A stretch of 64,000 nucleotides of DNA from NCBI GenBank assembly GCA_003255745.1, contig QKYL01000146.1:1-64000 (forward strand), in the 5' to 3' direction. Position numbers and translations under genes: made by a program. Under the pieces are notes generated by a model. The model was not told the origin of the DNA, searched no databases, and saw only the letters and a list, made by a program, of their open reading frames with translations. The DNA is from Paracoccus saliphilus (GTDB lineage Bacteria; Pseudomonadota; Alphaproteobacteria; Rhodobacterales; Rhodobacteraceae). Shown one piece after another: positions 17,784 to 30,580 of the stretch; the stretch's first letter is position 1; each line of letters starts with the position of its first letter.

Positions 17784-18506
17784 ATGCCGCCAAGCGAAAT
17801 CCAGACGCTGCCGTCGCTGGAAGAGGCGCGTCCCCGCACCATCACCGACCAGATCTTCGAGGCGCTTTACGCGCGCGTCGTGAACCTGACACTGCCCCCC
17901 GGCGCCAAGCTGTCCGAGGCAGAGGTCGCCGCGCAGATGGGCGTATCGCGGCAACCGGTCCGCGACGCGTTCTACCGACTGTCGCAACTGGGATTTATCC
18001 AGATCCGCCCGCAGCGGGCGACCACCGTCACGCCGATTTCCGAAGAGGCCGTGATGCAGGCCTATTTCATCCGGAGCGCGCTGGAAGAGGCGACCATGCG
18101 CGCCGCCGCCCTGCGCCTGACCGTGGTGGATCTGGACCGGCTGGACCGGTTGATCGACCACCAGGAGGCGGCGATCAAGGCCGACCGGCGGGCCGAATTT
18201 CACGCGCTGGACGACCAGTTCCACCACGATATCTGCCGCTCGGCGGGGCTGGAATTCGTCTGGACGCTGGTCAAGGACAACAAGGGGCACATGGACCGCG
18301 CGCGCTATCTCTCGCTGTCCTACGGCGCATCCACCGCGTTCATCGAGCATCGCGAAATCCTGGCTGCCCTGCGCGCGCGCGATCCGATCGGTGCCGCGGC
18401 TGCCGTCCGGAATCATCTGAGCCATATCGAGCAGATCATCGCCCGGCTGCGCATCGACCAGCCCGAAGTCTTCGGCACCCCCGCACCCGAGGCGCGAGGG
18501 GCTTAG
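17784..18506 (+). CDS. GntR-family (FadR subfamily) regulator, divergent from the uronate operon
   Basis: Transcriptional regulator of 240 residues. The winged helix-turn-helix spans about 20-90 (KLSEAEVAAQMGVSRQPVRDAF), and the FCD sensor domain spans about 95-225, with the metal-site pattern DDQFHHDIC and EHREILAALRARD. It is closely similar in plan to the regulator at 6968. I chose the ATG at 17784, which has a GGGGA upstream, over the ATG at 17745, which lacks a ribosome site and would place coding sequence in the AT-rich promoter zone. Its position, divergent from uxaC, makes it the likely direct repressor of the uronate operon, released by a uronate pathway intermediate. The ligand is not visible in the sequence. 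Confidence 0.86.
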   Translation: MPPSEIQTLPSLEEARPRTITDQIFEALYARVVNLTLPPGAKLSEAEVAAQMGVSRQPVRDAFYRLSQLGFIQIRPQRATTVTPISEEAVMQAYFIRSALEEATMRAAALRLTVVDLDRLDRLIDHQEAAIKADRRAEFHALDDQFHHDICRSAGLEFVWTLVKDNKGHMDRARYLSLSYGASTAFIEHREILAALRARDPIGAAAAVRNHLSHIEQIIARLRIDQPEVFGTPAPEARGA

Positions 18507-18769
18507 CCGTCCTGCGCCCTGCCTCGGCCGAAGGGCGCGGGCAGGGTCGGGTTGTTCGGCGGGTCCGCCAACCGGTCGGGCCTCGTGCCGGTTGTCAGGC
18601 GACACAGCGCCGGTGCCAGCAGCGGCTCCATTGCGGTCAGGCAGCGCCGCGCCCCGCTGTTATCCCCAGCTAATCATGCTCTTTAATACGTCACGCCACA
18701 GGTGCGGCGTGAAGAACAGGGGGGGACATAAGGATCAGCAGAAGCAACCGGCGCATGCGGCAAAACTGG

Positions 18770-18795
18770 CCGAATGGGCGACAGCGCCCACTCGG
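18770..18795 (-). terminator. Hairpin after malQ
   Basis: CCGAATGGGCG and CGCCCACTCGG pair with one mismatch around ACAG, 9 bases past the malQ stop. On the minus strand it leads into CCAGTTTTG. It lies in the 298-base convergent gap (18507-18804), where I see no other gene. Confidence 0.6.
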
Positions 18796-18804
18796 TTACC
18801 ATCC

Positions 18805-20597
18805 TCAGTTGCGAGGGCGTTCGGCGCGCAATTCTTCCGCGATGGACCGGAACAACGGCAGGTCGGGGATCTGTTCCAGCGTCACGCCCAGCTTGCGCTG
18901 CCAGTTTGGATACTCGTCGGTCGTGCTGGGGATGTTCACAGGATGAACCTCGCGGGTCATGTCCTCAAGCCGCGCGGCGAAGAGGCGCGAGGGCGCGGTC
19001 GCCAGCATCCCGTGGACCGCCGTCACCAGCTCATCGGGCGCGCTGTCGGCATCGGGCACACCATCGGACCAGCGGCCAAGCGCGGCCAGATCGCTGAGAA
19101 GCTGCGCCCGCTCGGTCCGGCGCGAGGCAGACTGTTCCTGCGCCGCCTTGTCGCCGATCAGCCCGTGGTTGTGCCGCAGGTCGATGTCGTCGCCCCGCCA
19201 CCAGCCCTGAAAGGTCGGCAGATCATGCGTTGACAGGCAAGCCAAGGCATCACGGGGATAATTCTGGGGCCGGACGAAACCGTCATCGGTTCGTTCGAAC
19301 AACAGGATGCGATAGGACAGGATGCCCACCTGCTCCATCAGGTCGCGAAAGCCGGGTGGCACGTTGCCCAGATCTTCGCCGATGACGATGGTGCGGTTCT
19401 GGCACGAGGCGCGCGCCAGCGCCTGCAGCATGTCGGCAATGGGATAGCGGGCATAGGTGCCTTGGGCTGCGGTTGCGCCGTCCGGGATCAGGAACAGCTG
19501 CCACAGACCAAGGGCGTGGTCGATCCGCAGGGCGCCTGCCTGATGGGTCGCCTGCTCCATCAGCGCGGCAAAGGGCGCGGCTTGCTTGGCGGCCATGGCC
19601 ACAGGTGACAAAGGGGCAAGTCCCCAGTCCTGACCCGTTTCGTTGAAATAGTCGGGCGGCGCACCGATACGAACCCCCGGCACGACCAGGGCATTGCCCC
19701 ATGCCCCCGATCCGTCTGACGCTTCGCCCACGGCAAAGTCCAGGTAAAGCCCGATACCCATCCCGGCCTGTTCGCAGGCATCGCGCGCCACGGCCAGTTG
19801 CCGTTCGGCCAAGTGCTGCAACCAGCGGTGAAAGCGGAGTTCCGCCGCATGGGTTTCGGCGAAACGGGTGACCTGCGGGCCGTCCACCTCTTGCCAGTCC
19901 TGGGGCCAGGCGGTCCAGCCGGCGCCATGCCCCTGCCCCACCATGTAGGCTGAGACGGCCTCAAAAAGCGCATGGCGGCGCAGATCGGCACCGCCCTCGG
20001 CCAACACCGTTTCCGAGGCATCGGGCGATCCCGCCGCCTGCCAGATCTGGCGCAGGACCCGAACTTTCAGCGCCGCCACAGCCGGATAATCAACCAAGGG
20101 CGCCTGTTGCAGGTCAGCGATTTCAGCCGGATCGACCATCGCGGCCTCGAAACCGGGCAGACGGTCCACCGCGATGTAAAGCGGGTTCAGGAAGCGCCGG
20201 TTGGAGGGAGAGAACGGACTGCAATGACGCGGGTTCGACAGGAACAGCGCGTGCAGCGGGTTGAGGCCGATGAAATCCGCCCCCACCCGCCCCAAGATGC
20301 CTGCCAGCTGCCGAAGGTCCTCGAAATCGCCGATGCCCCAGTTCCGCTCGGACCTGATCTGGTACAGTTGCAGCGCAACGCCCCATGCCCGCTTGTTGCC
20401 TTCCGGCAGATAGCATCGGGTGCCGGCGTGCGCCTCCATCCGATGCTGTTCGGCCAAGGGGCCATCGGCCCCCTGTTCGGCGCCGAATGCAGCCAGCAGA
20501 TGCTCCAGCGTTGTGGCCGGAGCCTCGTGCATCTGGCCGTTCATCCCCTCATATTCGGGCTGGATACCGTGGCTGCGGGCACGCTCTTCCAGTTCGC

Positions 20598-20601
<4 letters not shown>
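18805..20601 (-). CDS. malQ: 4-alpha-glucanotransferase (MalQ)
   Basis: Cytoplasmic GH77 amylomaltase of 598 residues that transfers maltodextrin units between alpha-1,4-glucans. The catalytic nucleophile Asp is in [14 protein letters not shown], the acid/base Glu is in [12 protein letters not shown], and the transition-state Asp is in [14 protein letters not shown]. The conserved substrate loop [28 protein letters not shown] region is present near residue 110. The start at 20601 overlaps the glgB stop as ATGA. It ends the alpha-glucan operon and is followed by a terminator hairpin. In this setting it would recycle maltose and short glucans from the GlgE pathway. Confidence 0.93.
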
Positions 20602-22783
<2,182 letters not shown>

Positions 22784-22787
<4 letters not shown>

Positions 22788-25700
22788 GTGGCCTCGTTCA
22801 AAAGATCGAGGATTCCGCGCAAGGGCAGGCCGACCCAGGTCGGGCGGTTGCCAAGCTCGTATCCGGTTTCATAGATCGCCTTCTGCAGCAGAAAGAGATC
22901 AAGGAGCGCCTGCATCGTCGCGCCGTCGTCGGGCAGGTTCGGGGCGCCTTCGCCATGGCTGCGATAAGCGTCCAGGAAGTCGCGGGCAGCGGTGCGACGC
23001 CATTCCTCGATGCGGGCCGTTGCACGCTCGGCCCCGCCCGGCGCATCGTGCCGGTGGCGGGCAGCCACCGACAGCGCGGCATAATCAAAGGATCGCAGCA
23101 TGCCCGCCACGTCGCGCAGGGGCGACGACTTGGCACGACGTTCGTCCAGCGTCCGGGCCGGTTCGCCCTCGAAGTCGATGATCGCCACGTCGTTCTGGGC
23201 CAAAAGGACCTGCCCCAGGTGATAGTCGCCGTGGATGCGCGACAGCTTGCCCGAGGGCGTGACGTCGGCCGCCTTGCGGATGCGCGCCATCAGGTCGTCG
23301 CGGCGGTCCAGAACCTCGCGCGCCAGAGGTGCGGCATCTTCGGGCAGCCCTTCGCCAGCCTGTTCCAAACGCGACAGCATGGCGGTGGCCTCGGCCTCGG
23401 CGGATTCGGTCCATTCGCGCAGGTGGTCCGTCGTCAGATCCTCGGTCGCGAAGGCCGGATCATCGGTCGGCGTCGCCAGCGCCTTGTGCAGCTGTGCCGT
23501 TCGTTCGCCCAGCAGGCTGCCGATGCTCAACGGGAAGTCAAAGGCAGGTGCCGACAGCTCCGGCTCCTGCTCGGACGGCCAAGAGTCATGCTCGTTGTAC
23601 TCCAGCATCAGTGCATCGAAGATGCCGTTCCACGCATCGCCCCGGTTGGCCACAAAGGCGAAGGCGGCGGCCAGAACCGTCGGCTCGTCACCCTCATGGG
23701 TCACCTGTCCCAGATAGCGGGGCGTGTGGGCATAGCCTGCCGTTTCCGTCAGGAAGCGTGCAACCTCGACATCGGGCTGCTCACCCCCACGCAGGCGGCG
23801 ATAGAGCTTGAGGATGATCCGGTCGCTGAAGGCGATCGAGATGTTGGACTGTTCCACCCCCAGCTGACGGGGATCACCCGGTTCGGCGATCTCGCGCAGC
23901 GCATCGCTGCCACGGAACTTCAGGGCGCCGCGCGTGGCATCGTCCTTCATCCCCTGCAGCAGCAGATGCGGCAGGCGTTCGTCATAAGCGCCGTCGACCA
24001 GCGCACCCACGCGTGCCGTGTGCCGGATCTTGGCCAAGGTATAGGACAGCTTGGGCGCGCCGGGGCGCATGTTTTCGTCCCCCCACCGGGCCGACAGGGG
24101 CAGGAAGTAGCTGTGCTGTTCGCCGTCCAGCGTCACCTCGACCGCGACCAGCGCATGATCGGGTTCCACCTCGCCTAGGGCTGTCATGCGGACTGACCGG
24201 ATCGCTTCGTCCTTGGCGGCGAACCAGCGCTGCAGGGGCAGCCACTTGGGCAGCACGTCGTCCTGGAAATGCGCGCCTTCGCGGCCCTTCAGCGCGGTCT
24301 GTACGCGTCCGTCGCGGGTGGTCAGGGTCATGAACTCGGGCAGAATGTCCGGCAGCTGCTCGTGCCAGGACGGCATCTCGTCCGCACTGCCCAAGGCAAA
24401 CCAGTAAAAGCCATAGGCCGGCAGCGTCAGCATGTAGGGAAGATCGCCGATCGGCGGAAATGCCGAACGCCCCGTCAGTTCCACCGGCACCTTGTCACGG
24501 TGGCGTCCCAAATCCAGTTCGACCGCCTGCGCGGCATCGGACAAGTTGGCGACGCACAGATAGGCCCGATCTTCATGTTCACGGATATAGGCCAGAACCT
24601 TGCGGTTGCGGGGATACAACAACGTCATGGTGCCCCGACCAAAGGCCGGGTGCTGGCGCCGCACGGTGATCATCCGCCGCATCCAGTTCAACAGCGACGA
24701 CGGGTCGTCGGCCTGCGCCTCGACATTGATGACCTGATGGCCATAGACCGCGTCGATGATGGCAGGCAGATACAGCTGCTGCGGCTTGGCGGTCGAAAAG
24801 CCCGCGTTGCGGTCGCCCGACCACTGCATGGGCGTGCGGACGCCGTCGCGGTCGCCCAGGTAATAGTTGTCGCCCATGCCAATTTCGTCGCCGTAATAGA
24901 TGATCGGCGTTCCGGGCATCGACAGCAGCATCGAATTCATCAACTCGATCTTTCGCCGGTCGTTCTGCATCAGCGGTGCAAGACGGCGGCGGATGCCCAA
25001 GTTGATCCGGGCCCGCGTGTCGGCGGCATAGGTCTGCCACAGATAATCGCGTTCCTCGGAGGTCACCATTTCCAGCGTCAGTTCGTCATGGTTGCGCAGG
25101 AAGATGCCCCATTGGCAGTTTTCGGGGATCTCCGGCGTTTGCCGGATGATGTCGGTAATGGGGTGCCGGTCCGCCTGCGCCAGCGCCATGTACATGCGCG
25201 GCATCAGCGGAAAATGGAACCCCATGTGGCATTCATCACCTTCGCCGAAATAGGGGCGTGTGTCCTCGGGCCACTGGTTCGCCTCGGCCAGCAGCATTCG
25301 GTCTGGAAAGTGCTGGTCCAGATCGGCACGGATTGCCTTCAGCACGTCATGCGTTTCGGGCAGGTTCTCGTTGTTGGTGCCGTCGCGTTCGACCAGATAG
25401 GGGATCGCGTCCAGCCGCAGACCGTCTACGCCCATGTCCAGCCACATCCGCATGACCTTCAACACCTCCTGCAGCACGCGGGGGTTGTCAAAGTTCAGGT
25501 CCGGCTGGTGCGAATAGAAGCGGTGCCAATAATAGGCCCCCGCCACCGGGTCCCAAGTCCAGTTCGAGCGTTCCGTGTCCAGAAAGATGATCCGCGTTTC
25601 AGGCCATTTCTCGTCCGTGTCGGACCAGACATACCAGTCGCGGGCGGCAGAGCCGGCCTTGGCACGACGGGCCTTCTGGAACCACGGGTGCTGGTCGCTG

Positions 25701-26077
25701 GTATGGTTGATGACCAGTTCGGTGATCACCCGGATGCCGCGGCGATGCGCCTCGTTCACAAAGGCCTTGAAGTCTTTCATCGCGCCATAGGACGGGTTGA
25801 TCGACCGATAATCGGCGATGTCATATCCGTCGTCGCGCAGCGGCGACGGATAAAAGGGCAGCAGCCAGATTGCCGTCACGCCCAGTTCCTGAACATAATC
25901 CAGCCGCTGCATAAGACCGGCAAAGTCACCGATCCCATCGCCGTTCGAATCCATGAACGCCTTGATGTGCAGCTGATAGATGACCGCGTCCTTGTACCAG
26001 TCCGCCTGCCCACGGTCGATGCCGCCGCGCACGGCAAAGCTGGCTTGGTTGTCTTGTTGTGTCATGGGAACATTCAT
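22784..26077 (-). CDS. treS: Trehalose synthase fused to maltokinase (TreS-Pep2)
   Basis: Bifunctional protein of 1097 residues. Residues about 20-565 are a GH13 trehalose synthase, which interconverts trehalose and maltose: [16 protein letters not shown], then the acids in [26 protein letters not shown] and [12 protein letters not shown]. Residues about 590-1095 are the Pep2-type maltokinase, with kinase-like motifs [12 protein letters not shown] (catalytic Asp) and [11 protein letters not shown] (metal Asp), which makes maltose 1-phosphate from maltose and ATP. The fusion delivers the donor for GlgE, encoded just upstream. The start overlaps the glgE stop by one base (TGATG) and the end overlaps glgB by four. 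Fused TreS-Pep2 is a known arrangement in Proteobacteria. Confidence 0.95.
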
Positions 26078-28167
26078 CAGCGTGCCACCCCCGGTGCGAA
26101 CAGCTGCCAGACCGCATAGGGCCGGGTTTCGGGATCAAGCTCGAGCCACTGGTACTTTCCGTGCCAGGTAAAGCTGTTGCCGTGGATAAGGTCGCGCACC
26201 TCGATGGAGGCCTCGTCGGGAAGCCCGAATTCCCACAAGGGAACCTCGATGTGAAAGCTGTGCGCGTTGTGCGGGTCCAGGTTGACATGGATCAGCACGA
26301 AATCGTCGCCCGCGCGTTTTCCGTAAGCCAAAACCTGGTCGCTGCCGGCGTCATAGAAGCGCAAGTTGGTGAAGTGCTGCAGCGCAGGATGCTGCTGGCG
26401 CAGCCGGTTCATCAGGCGGATGTCGTCCTGGATGTTGCCGGGCTGGTCCATGTTCCAGGCGCGCAGCTGGTACTTTTCGGAATCAAGGTATTCCTCCTTG
26501 CCCGGCACCGCTGCCGCCTCGCAGATTTCGAAGCCGTTATAGACGCCGTAATTGCCGCCCAGGGTTGCGGCCAGCACAAGACGGGTCCGGAAGCCCGGCC
26601 GCCCGCTGGACTGCAAAAAGCGGGGGTTGATGTCAGGCGTGTTGACGAAGAAGTTCGGCCGCATGATGTGGCGGCTGTCGCCCTGTGTCAGTTCCGTCAG
26701 GTACTCGGTCAGTTCCTGCTTAGTATTACGCCAAGTGAAATAGGAATATGATTGCGAGAACCCGACCTTGGCCAGCCGCTTCATCACCTTGGGCCGGGTG
26801 AATGCCTCGGCCAGGAAGATCACATCCGGGTGCAGGGTGCGCACCTCGGCGATCATCCACTCCCAGAATGGGAAGGGCTTGGTGTGCGGATTGTCCACGC
26901 GAAAAATGCGGACACCGTTTTCGACCCAGAACAGCACGATGTCACGCAGCGCATACCACAGGCCCGGCAGCGCATCGCGATAGAAATGGACGTTGACGAT
27001 GTCCTCGTATTTCTTGGGCGGGTTCTCGGCGAACTTAATGGTGCCGTCGGGGCGCCAGTCGAACCATTCGGGGTGTTCGCGGATCCAGGGGTGGTCGGGC
27101 GAACACTGGATGGCAAAGTCCAAGGCGATCTCCAGTCCGTGGTCGCGGGCGGCATCCACCAGCCGGCGGAAATCTTCGAAGCTGCCCAGTTCAGGATGGA
27201 TCGCGTCATGCCCCCCCTCGGCCGAGCCGATGGCATAAGGGCTGCCCGGATCATCCTCGGCCGGGGTCAGGCTGTTGTTGCGGCCCTTGCGGTTCGTCTT
27301 TCCGATGGGATGGATCGGCGGAAAATACAGCACGTCAAAGCCCAGGTCGCGAACATAGGGCAGCCGGGCGATCACGTCGTCGAAGGTGCCATGGCGGCTC
27401 TCGTCGCCCGTCTGCGAACGCGGCATCAGTTCGTACCAGGCGCTAAAGGCGGCGGCCTCGCGGTCGGCATAGACCTGCAGCAGCTTGTAAAGCGTGGCGT
27501 CGTTGCGCGGGCCGATGCGGCGCATCAGATCGACCACCTCGGGCGATCCAAGCCGGGCAAACCGCAATCCGTCGCGATCCTCGCCTGCAGGGGCGGACTG
27601 ATCCTCGGCCAAAAGCGCCGCAATGGCACCACGGCCCGCCTCGTCTGCGCGACCCTCCCCATCCAGCGCCCGTCCCAGAAGCTGGCGCCCTTCCTCCAAC
27701 TCAAGCGAGATGGACTGGCCGGCTGCGTGCTTTTTGGCCACTTCCTTGCGCCAGGTCAGGAACAGGTCGCGCCAAGCCAGAATCGTCACTTCGTGCACGC
27801 CGGTGCTGTCCAACATCAGATCGGCAGTCCAGCGGTCGTTTTCGACGAATTCCATTGGAACTTCGGCGAACATCTCGGTGCCGGCAGGACGATGCAGCAG
27901 AACCGCATCAATGCTGTCGTGCCCATCTGAAAAGATATCAGCCTCGACCGGCACGCGATGGCCCACGACCGTCTTGGCGGCAAAGCGTCCACCGTCGACC
28001 TCGATCGATACGCCCTCGATCGCGATCCTCTGGGCCGCAAGTGCCGTCAGCAGCGGGTCCATCGTCGTTGTGGCCGAAGCCTTGCCCTTGCGCGTCTTGC
28101 CCGACGAGGGCGCGCGTTTCTTGGGCTGCTGCGGAACATCGCTGTCCGAAACCTTTTGCCTTGCCAT
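26077..28167 (-). CDS. glgE: Maltose 1-phosphate maltosyltransferase (GlgE)
   Basis: GH13_3 enzyme of 696 residues that extends alpha-1,4-glucan with maltosyl units from maltose 1-phosphate. After a basic, low-complexity N-terminus of about 40 residues comes a beta domain (VEADIFSDGHDSIDAVLL). The barrel carries FPPIHPIGKTNRKGRNN, LDFAIQCSPDHPW, FRVDNPHTKPFPFWEW (nucleophile Asp) and IFLAEAFTRPKVM (acid Glu). The ATG at 28167 with GGGAG upstream was chosen over a longer open frame. It is the first gene of the glgE, treS-pep2, glgB, malQ operon. The Lys/Ser-rich N-terminal extension (KKRAPSSGKTRKGK) is unlike the core and may be disordered. Confidence 0.95.
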   Translation of the reverse strand: MARQKVSDSDVPQQPKKRAPSSGKTRKGKASATTTMDPLLTALAAQRIAIEGVSIEVDGGRFAAKTVVGHRVPVEADIFSDGHDSIDAVLLHRPAGTEMFAEVPMEFVENDRWTADLMLDSTGVHEVTILAWRDLFLTWRKEVAKKHAAGQSISLELEEGRQLLGRALDGEGRADEAGRGAIAALLAEDQSAPAGEDRDGLRFARLGSPEVVDLMRRIGPRNDATLYKLLQVYADREAAAFSAWYELMPRSQTGDESRHGTFDDVIARLPYVRDLGFDVLYFPPIHPIGKTNRKGRNNSLTPAEDDPGSPYAIGSAEGGHDAIHPELGSFEDFRRLVDAARDHGLEIALDFAIQCSPDHPWIREHPEWFDWRPDGTIKFAENPPKKYEDIVNVHFYRDALPGLWYALRDIVLFWVENGVRIFRVDNPHTKPFPFWEWMIAEVRTLHPDVIFLAEAFTRPKVMKRLAKVGFSQSYSYFTWRNTKQELTEYLTELTQGDSRHIMRPNFFVNTPDINPRFLQSSGRPGFRTRLVLAATLGGNYGVYNGFEICEAAAVPGKEEYLDSEKYQLRAWNMDQPGNIQDDIRLMNRLRQQHPALQHFTNLRFYDAGSDQVLAYGKRAGDDFVLIHVNLDPHNAHSFHIEVPLWEFGLPDEASIEVRDLIHGNSFTWHGKYQWLELDPETRPYAVWQLFAPGVAR

Positions 28168-28243
28168 ATTCAGCTCCCGGTAATCACTGCGAGGTGAACC
28201 GATCAGCGCTGCATATGTTCCATCGAACTGCCATTCGAAACCC

Positions 28244-28612
28244 TCAGGCGCCGCGGTCACGTTCGTGATGCGCCCAAAGGTAGCCCACAAATGCCCCCTT
28301 CACGAGCCGCAGCAGCACCAGCGTGATCAGCGTTGTCAGCACCGCAAGCGCGATCAGCAAGGTCAGCGGGTCCGACCGGAACAGCACCCAGCCATAGCCG
28401 ATCATCGGGATCAGCAGCAGCATGACGATGGTGATGGTGAAGAAGGCCGGTCCGTCCGCCGCCGGATAGGCGCCCAAGGGTTCGCGGCAGTCAGGACAAT
28501 GGTCAACCACCGACAGGTAGCCCGCAAAGACCCGTCCATCGCCGCAGCTGGGACAGCGGTTCACCAGACCGCGCAACATGGCGGCCCGGCTGTCGCGGGG
28601 ATCTTCGGTCAT
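28244..28612 (-). CDS. DUF983 family membrane protein
   Basis: Small protein of 122 residues with an N-terminal zinc-ribbon-like region containing two CxxC pairs, CPSCGDG and CPDCREP, about residues 18-45. Two membrane helices follow (PAFFTITIVMLLLIPMIGYG-type and LTLLIALAVLTTLITLVLL). This is the DUF983 layout, a family common in Alphaproteobacteria and often found beside cytochrome oxidase or nucleotide genes; its function is unknown. The ATG at 28612 has AGGAG upstream and gives the typical N-terminus. It lies 76 bases upstream of glgE in the same direction, so it may share the transcript, though nothing links it to glucan metabolism. Confidence 0.88.
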   Translation of the reverse strand: MTEDPRDSRAAMLRGLVNRCPSCGDGRVFAGYLSVVDHCPDCREPLGAYPAADGPAFFTITIVMLLLIPMIGYGWVLFRSDPLTLLIALAVLTTLITLVLLRLVKGAFVGYLWAHHERDRGA

Positions 28613-28768
28613 GGCGTCTCTCCTGCCGTGGTGATCTGGGACCCAACCCGCCACGGCGGGTTTTGATCCGCTGCGGAAGCTTTCCCCAAGGAACAAAGCC
28701 GATCCGGGACGGTTCATGGCGCAGGCGGCCCGGTTTGGCCGGTCTTGCAGGCAGGAGGGGCTTACATC

Positions 28769-29674
28769 ATGGCTTACGACACGATCATCATCGGGGGCAG
28801 CCATGCGGGAATGTCCGCTGCCCTTCAACTGCTGCGGGCCCGGCGTCAGGTTCTGGTCATCGACGCAGGCGCGCCGCGCAACCGCTTTTCAGACCGCGCC
28901 CATTCGGTTCTGGGCGCCGACGGAATGGACCGCGCGACCCTGATGGCCGAATCGCGGCGCCAGATCGAGCGTTATCCAACCCTGACCTGGGTCGAAGGTT
29001 CGGCAGTCGATGTGCAGGGCGTCCTGGACGACTTCCGCGTCACCACCGATGACTGTGCCACGCACCGGGGCCGGCGGCTGCTGTTCGCCACCGGCGTCGT
29101 TGACAGCCTTCCCGATGTCGAGGGCTTGGCCGAGCGTTGGGGCACCGGCGTCTTTCACTGTCCCTATTGCCATGCCTATGAGTTGGATCAGGGCGAGCTT
29201 GCCGTTCTGGCGATCGGTGCCCGTTCGCTGGAACAGGCGCGCCTTTTGAACGACTGGGGCCGCGTCACCTTGCTGACCAACCAGGCACTGACCATCGATC
29301 GTGCCAGCCGGCAGGAGATGGAGGACCGCCGGATTGCGATCGAAGAAACACCCGTGGTGCGGGTGACGGATCAGGCGACGGTCGAACTGACCGATGGGCG
29401 CCGCCTTGCCTTTGCCGGGATCTTCACTTCCTGCGGCACGGCCCCGGCCAGCCCGCTGGCGCGTCAGCTGGGATGCCAATTGTCGGAGTTGCCGACCGAA
29501 CAGTATGTCGTGACGACCGATTGCAAGGAAACGACCGTCAAGGGCGCCTATGCCTGCGGAGACACCGCCTTGGCGCATCATTCCATAACCCTGGCCCTGG
29601 CGGACGGGGCTTTTGCCGGCAGCCAGATTCACCATTCGCTGGTCGAAGCGCCTTTGTCCGCAGGGACGCACTAA
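28769..29674 (+). CDS. Thioredoxin-reductase-like NAD(P)/FAD oxidoreductase
   Basis: Flavoprotein of 301 residues. The FAD-binding motif is DTIIIGGSHAGMSAAL at the N-terminus, a CPYCHAYE redox-disulfide segment lies near residue 135, a second nucleotide-binding region is LAVLAIGARSLEQARLL, and the FAD-closing motif is VKGAYACGDTA. The CxxC and overall size match the thioredoxin reductase superfamily, but this subgroup usually lacks a confirmed thioredoxin partner. The ATG at 28769 has AGGAGGGG upstream; an in-frame start eight codons earlier is less likely. It is divergent from the DUF983 gene. The natural substrate cannot be deduced; a disulfide reductase role in stress defence is plausible. 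Confidence 0.85.
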   Translation: MAYDTIIIGGSHAGMSAALQLLRARRQVLVIDAGAPRNRFSDRAHSVLGADGMDRATLMAESRRQIERYPTLTWVEGSAVDVQGVLDDFRVTTDDCATHRGRRLLFATGVVDSLPDVEGLAERWGTGVFHCPYCHAYELDQGELAVLAIGARSLEQARLLNDWGRVTLLTNQALTIDRASRQEMEDRRIAIEETPVVRVTDQATVELTDGRRLAFAGIFTSCGTAPASPLARQLGCQLSELPTEQYVVTTDCKETTVKGAYACGDTALAHHSITLALADGAFAGSQIHHSLVEAPLSAGTH

Positions 29675-29795
29675 GGGGCCGACGCCTTCACGAACGGGAG
29701 TGGGCGCCTGATCTGCACGTCAGCAACACATCGATCCAATCCGGTTCCGACCAACCTAGTCAATCGCGGAAGATCAAACCAGAAGGAGATCTGGC

Positions 29796-30509
29796 ATGAA
29801 ACCTTACCTGATGCAGAGCGGCTGCGCCGCCCTGATCGCGGCGGCACTGGCCTTTCCTGCGATGGCCCAGACCACGGACGCGTTGGTGGACGCGCAGACC
29901 AACAGCACGACACCGCCTCCGGGCCAAGTTCCGGCCGACGACAGAGCAACAGAGGCCACGGCAGGCGCAGACGGGGTTGCCGCCACGCCCGTGGGTTCGA
30001 CCATGACTGGGGCGGGGGGCACCGTGATGCCCACCACCGGCGCTGCGAACTCGGACATGATCACAGGCACGGGCCTGTCGACCATCACCGGCACAACCGT
30101 CACCACCACGTCTGAAACGGTTCCCAGCAACACCATGTCGGATACCGCCGGTACGGCGAACACGTCCGCAAGCACCCAGGCGATGGACGAGCTGAACCAC
30201 AGCCGCGTCATTTCCAGCTTGCGCAGCGAAACCGATTTTTCGTCCGCGGTTGCGGGCATTGACGCCTCCACCAAAATCAAGATGGTCATGCTGAGCGAAC
30301 TGAACAAAGGCGAAACCGGTGAAGGCATCGAACGGGCTCTGGACGATGCACAGGAGACGCTGGCCAGCCTGCGCCAGGACCTGTCGGACCACAGCGTGAT
30401 CACCGACCATCTGGAAGCCCAAGGTCATTCCGTGGAGGATGTCATCTTCGTGGACCGTAGCGCGGACCGTGCCCTGCGCTTGGTCGTGGACGACCGCGAC
30501 GACACCTGA
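29796..30509 (+). CDS. Secreted Thr/Ala-rich protein of unknown function
   Basis: A 237-residue protein with a clear signal peptide (basic start, LIAAALAFPAMA, cleavage before QTTDA). A long low-complexity Thr/Ala/Gly/Ser-rich stretch covers about residues 25-125, with repeats such as TGTGLST and TVTTTSETV. It ends in a compact helical domain of about 105 residues (STKIKMVMLSELNKGE, ALDDAQETLASLRQDL, VEDVIFVDRSADRALRLVVDD). I do not recognise a family. The layout suggests a periplasmic or surface protein with a disordered linker and a small C-terminal domain. AAGGAG before the ATG is strong. It stands alone between the flavoprotein and a convergent SDR gene. Confidence 0.75.
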   Translation: MKPYLMQSGCAALIAAALAFPAMAQTTDALVDAQTNSTTPPPGQVPADDRATEATAGADGVAATPVGSTMTGAGGTVMPTTGAANSDMITGTGLSTITGTTVTTTSETVPSNTMSDTAGTANTSASTQAMDELNHSRVISSLRSETDFSSAVAGIDASTKIKMVMLSELNKGETGEGIERALDDAQETLASLRQDLSDHSVITDHLEAQGHSVEDVIFVDRSADRALRLVVDDRDDT

Positions 30510-30520
30510 TCATCAACCGA

Positions 30521-30549
30521 TCGGCCGCAACGCAGGACGTCGCGGCCGA
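30521..30549 (+). terminator. Hairpin after the secreted-protein gene
   Basis: TCGGCCGC and GCGGCCGA pair around a 13-base loop, 11 bases past the stop at 30509. There is no U-run. It lies between two convergent genes and could act on either side. Confidence 0.4.
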
Positions 30550-30580
30550 AGGACACATAGGCCCACGGTTGCCGGGTTGC

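Noticed and set aside
24269..26119. Plus-strand open frame of 616 codons opposite treS-pep2
   Set aside because: It contains no domain motif, while the minus strand carries all catalytic residues of trehalose synthase.
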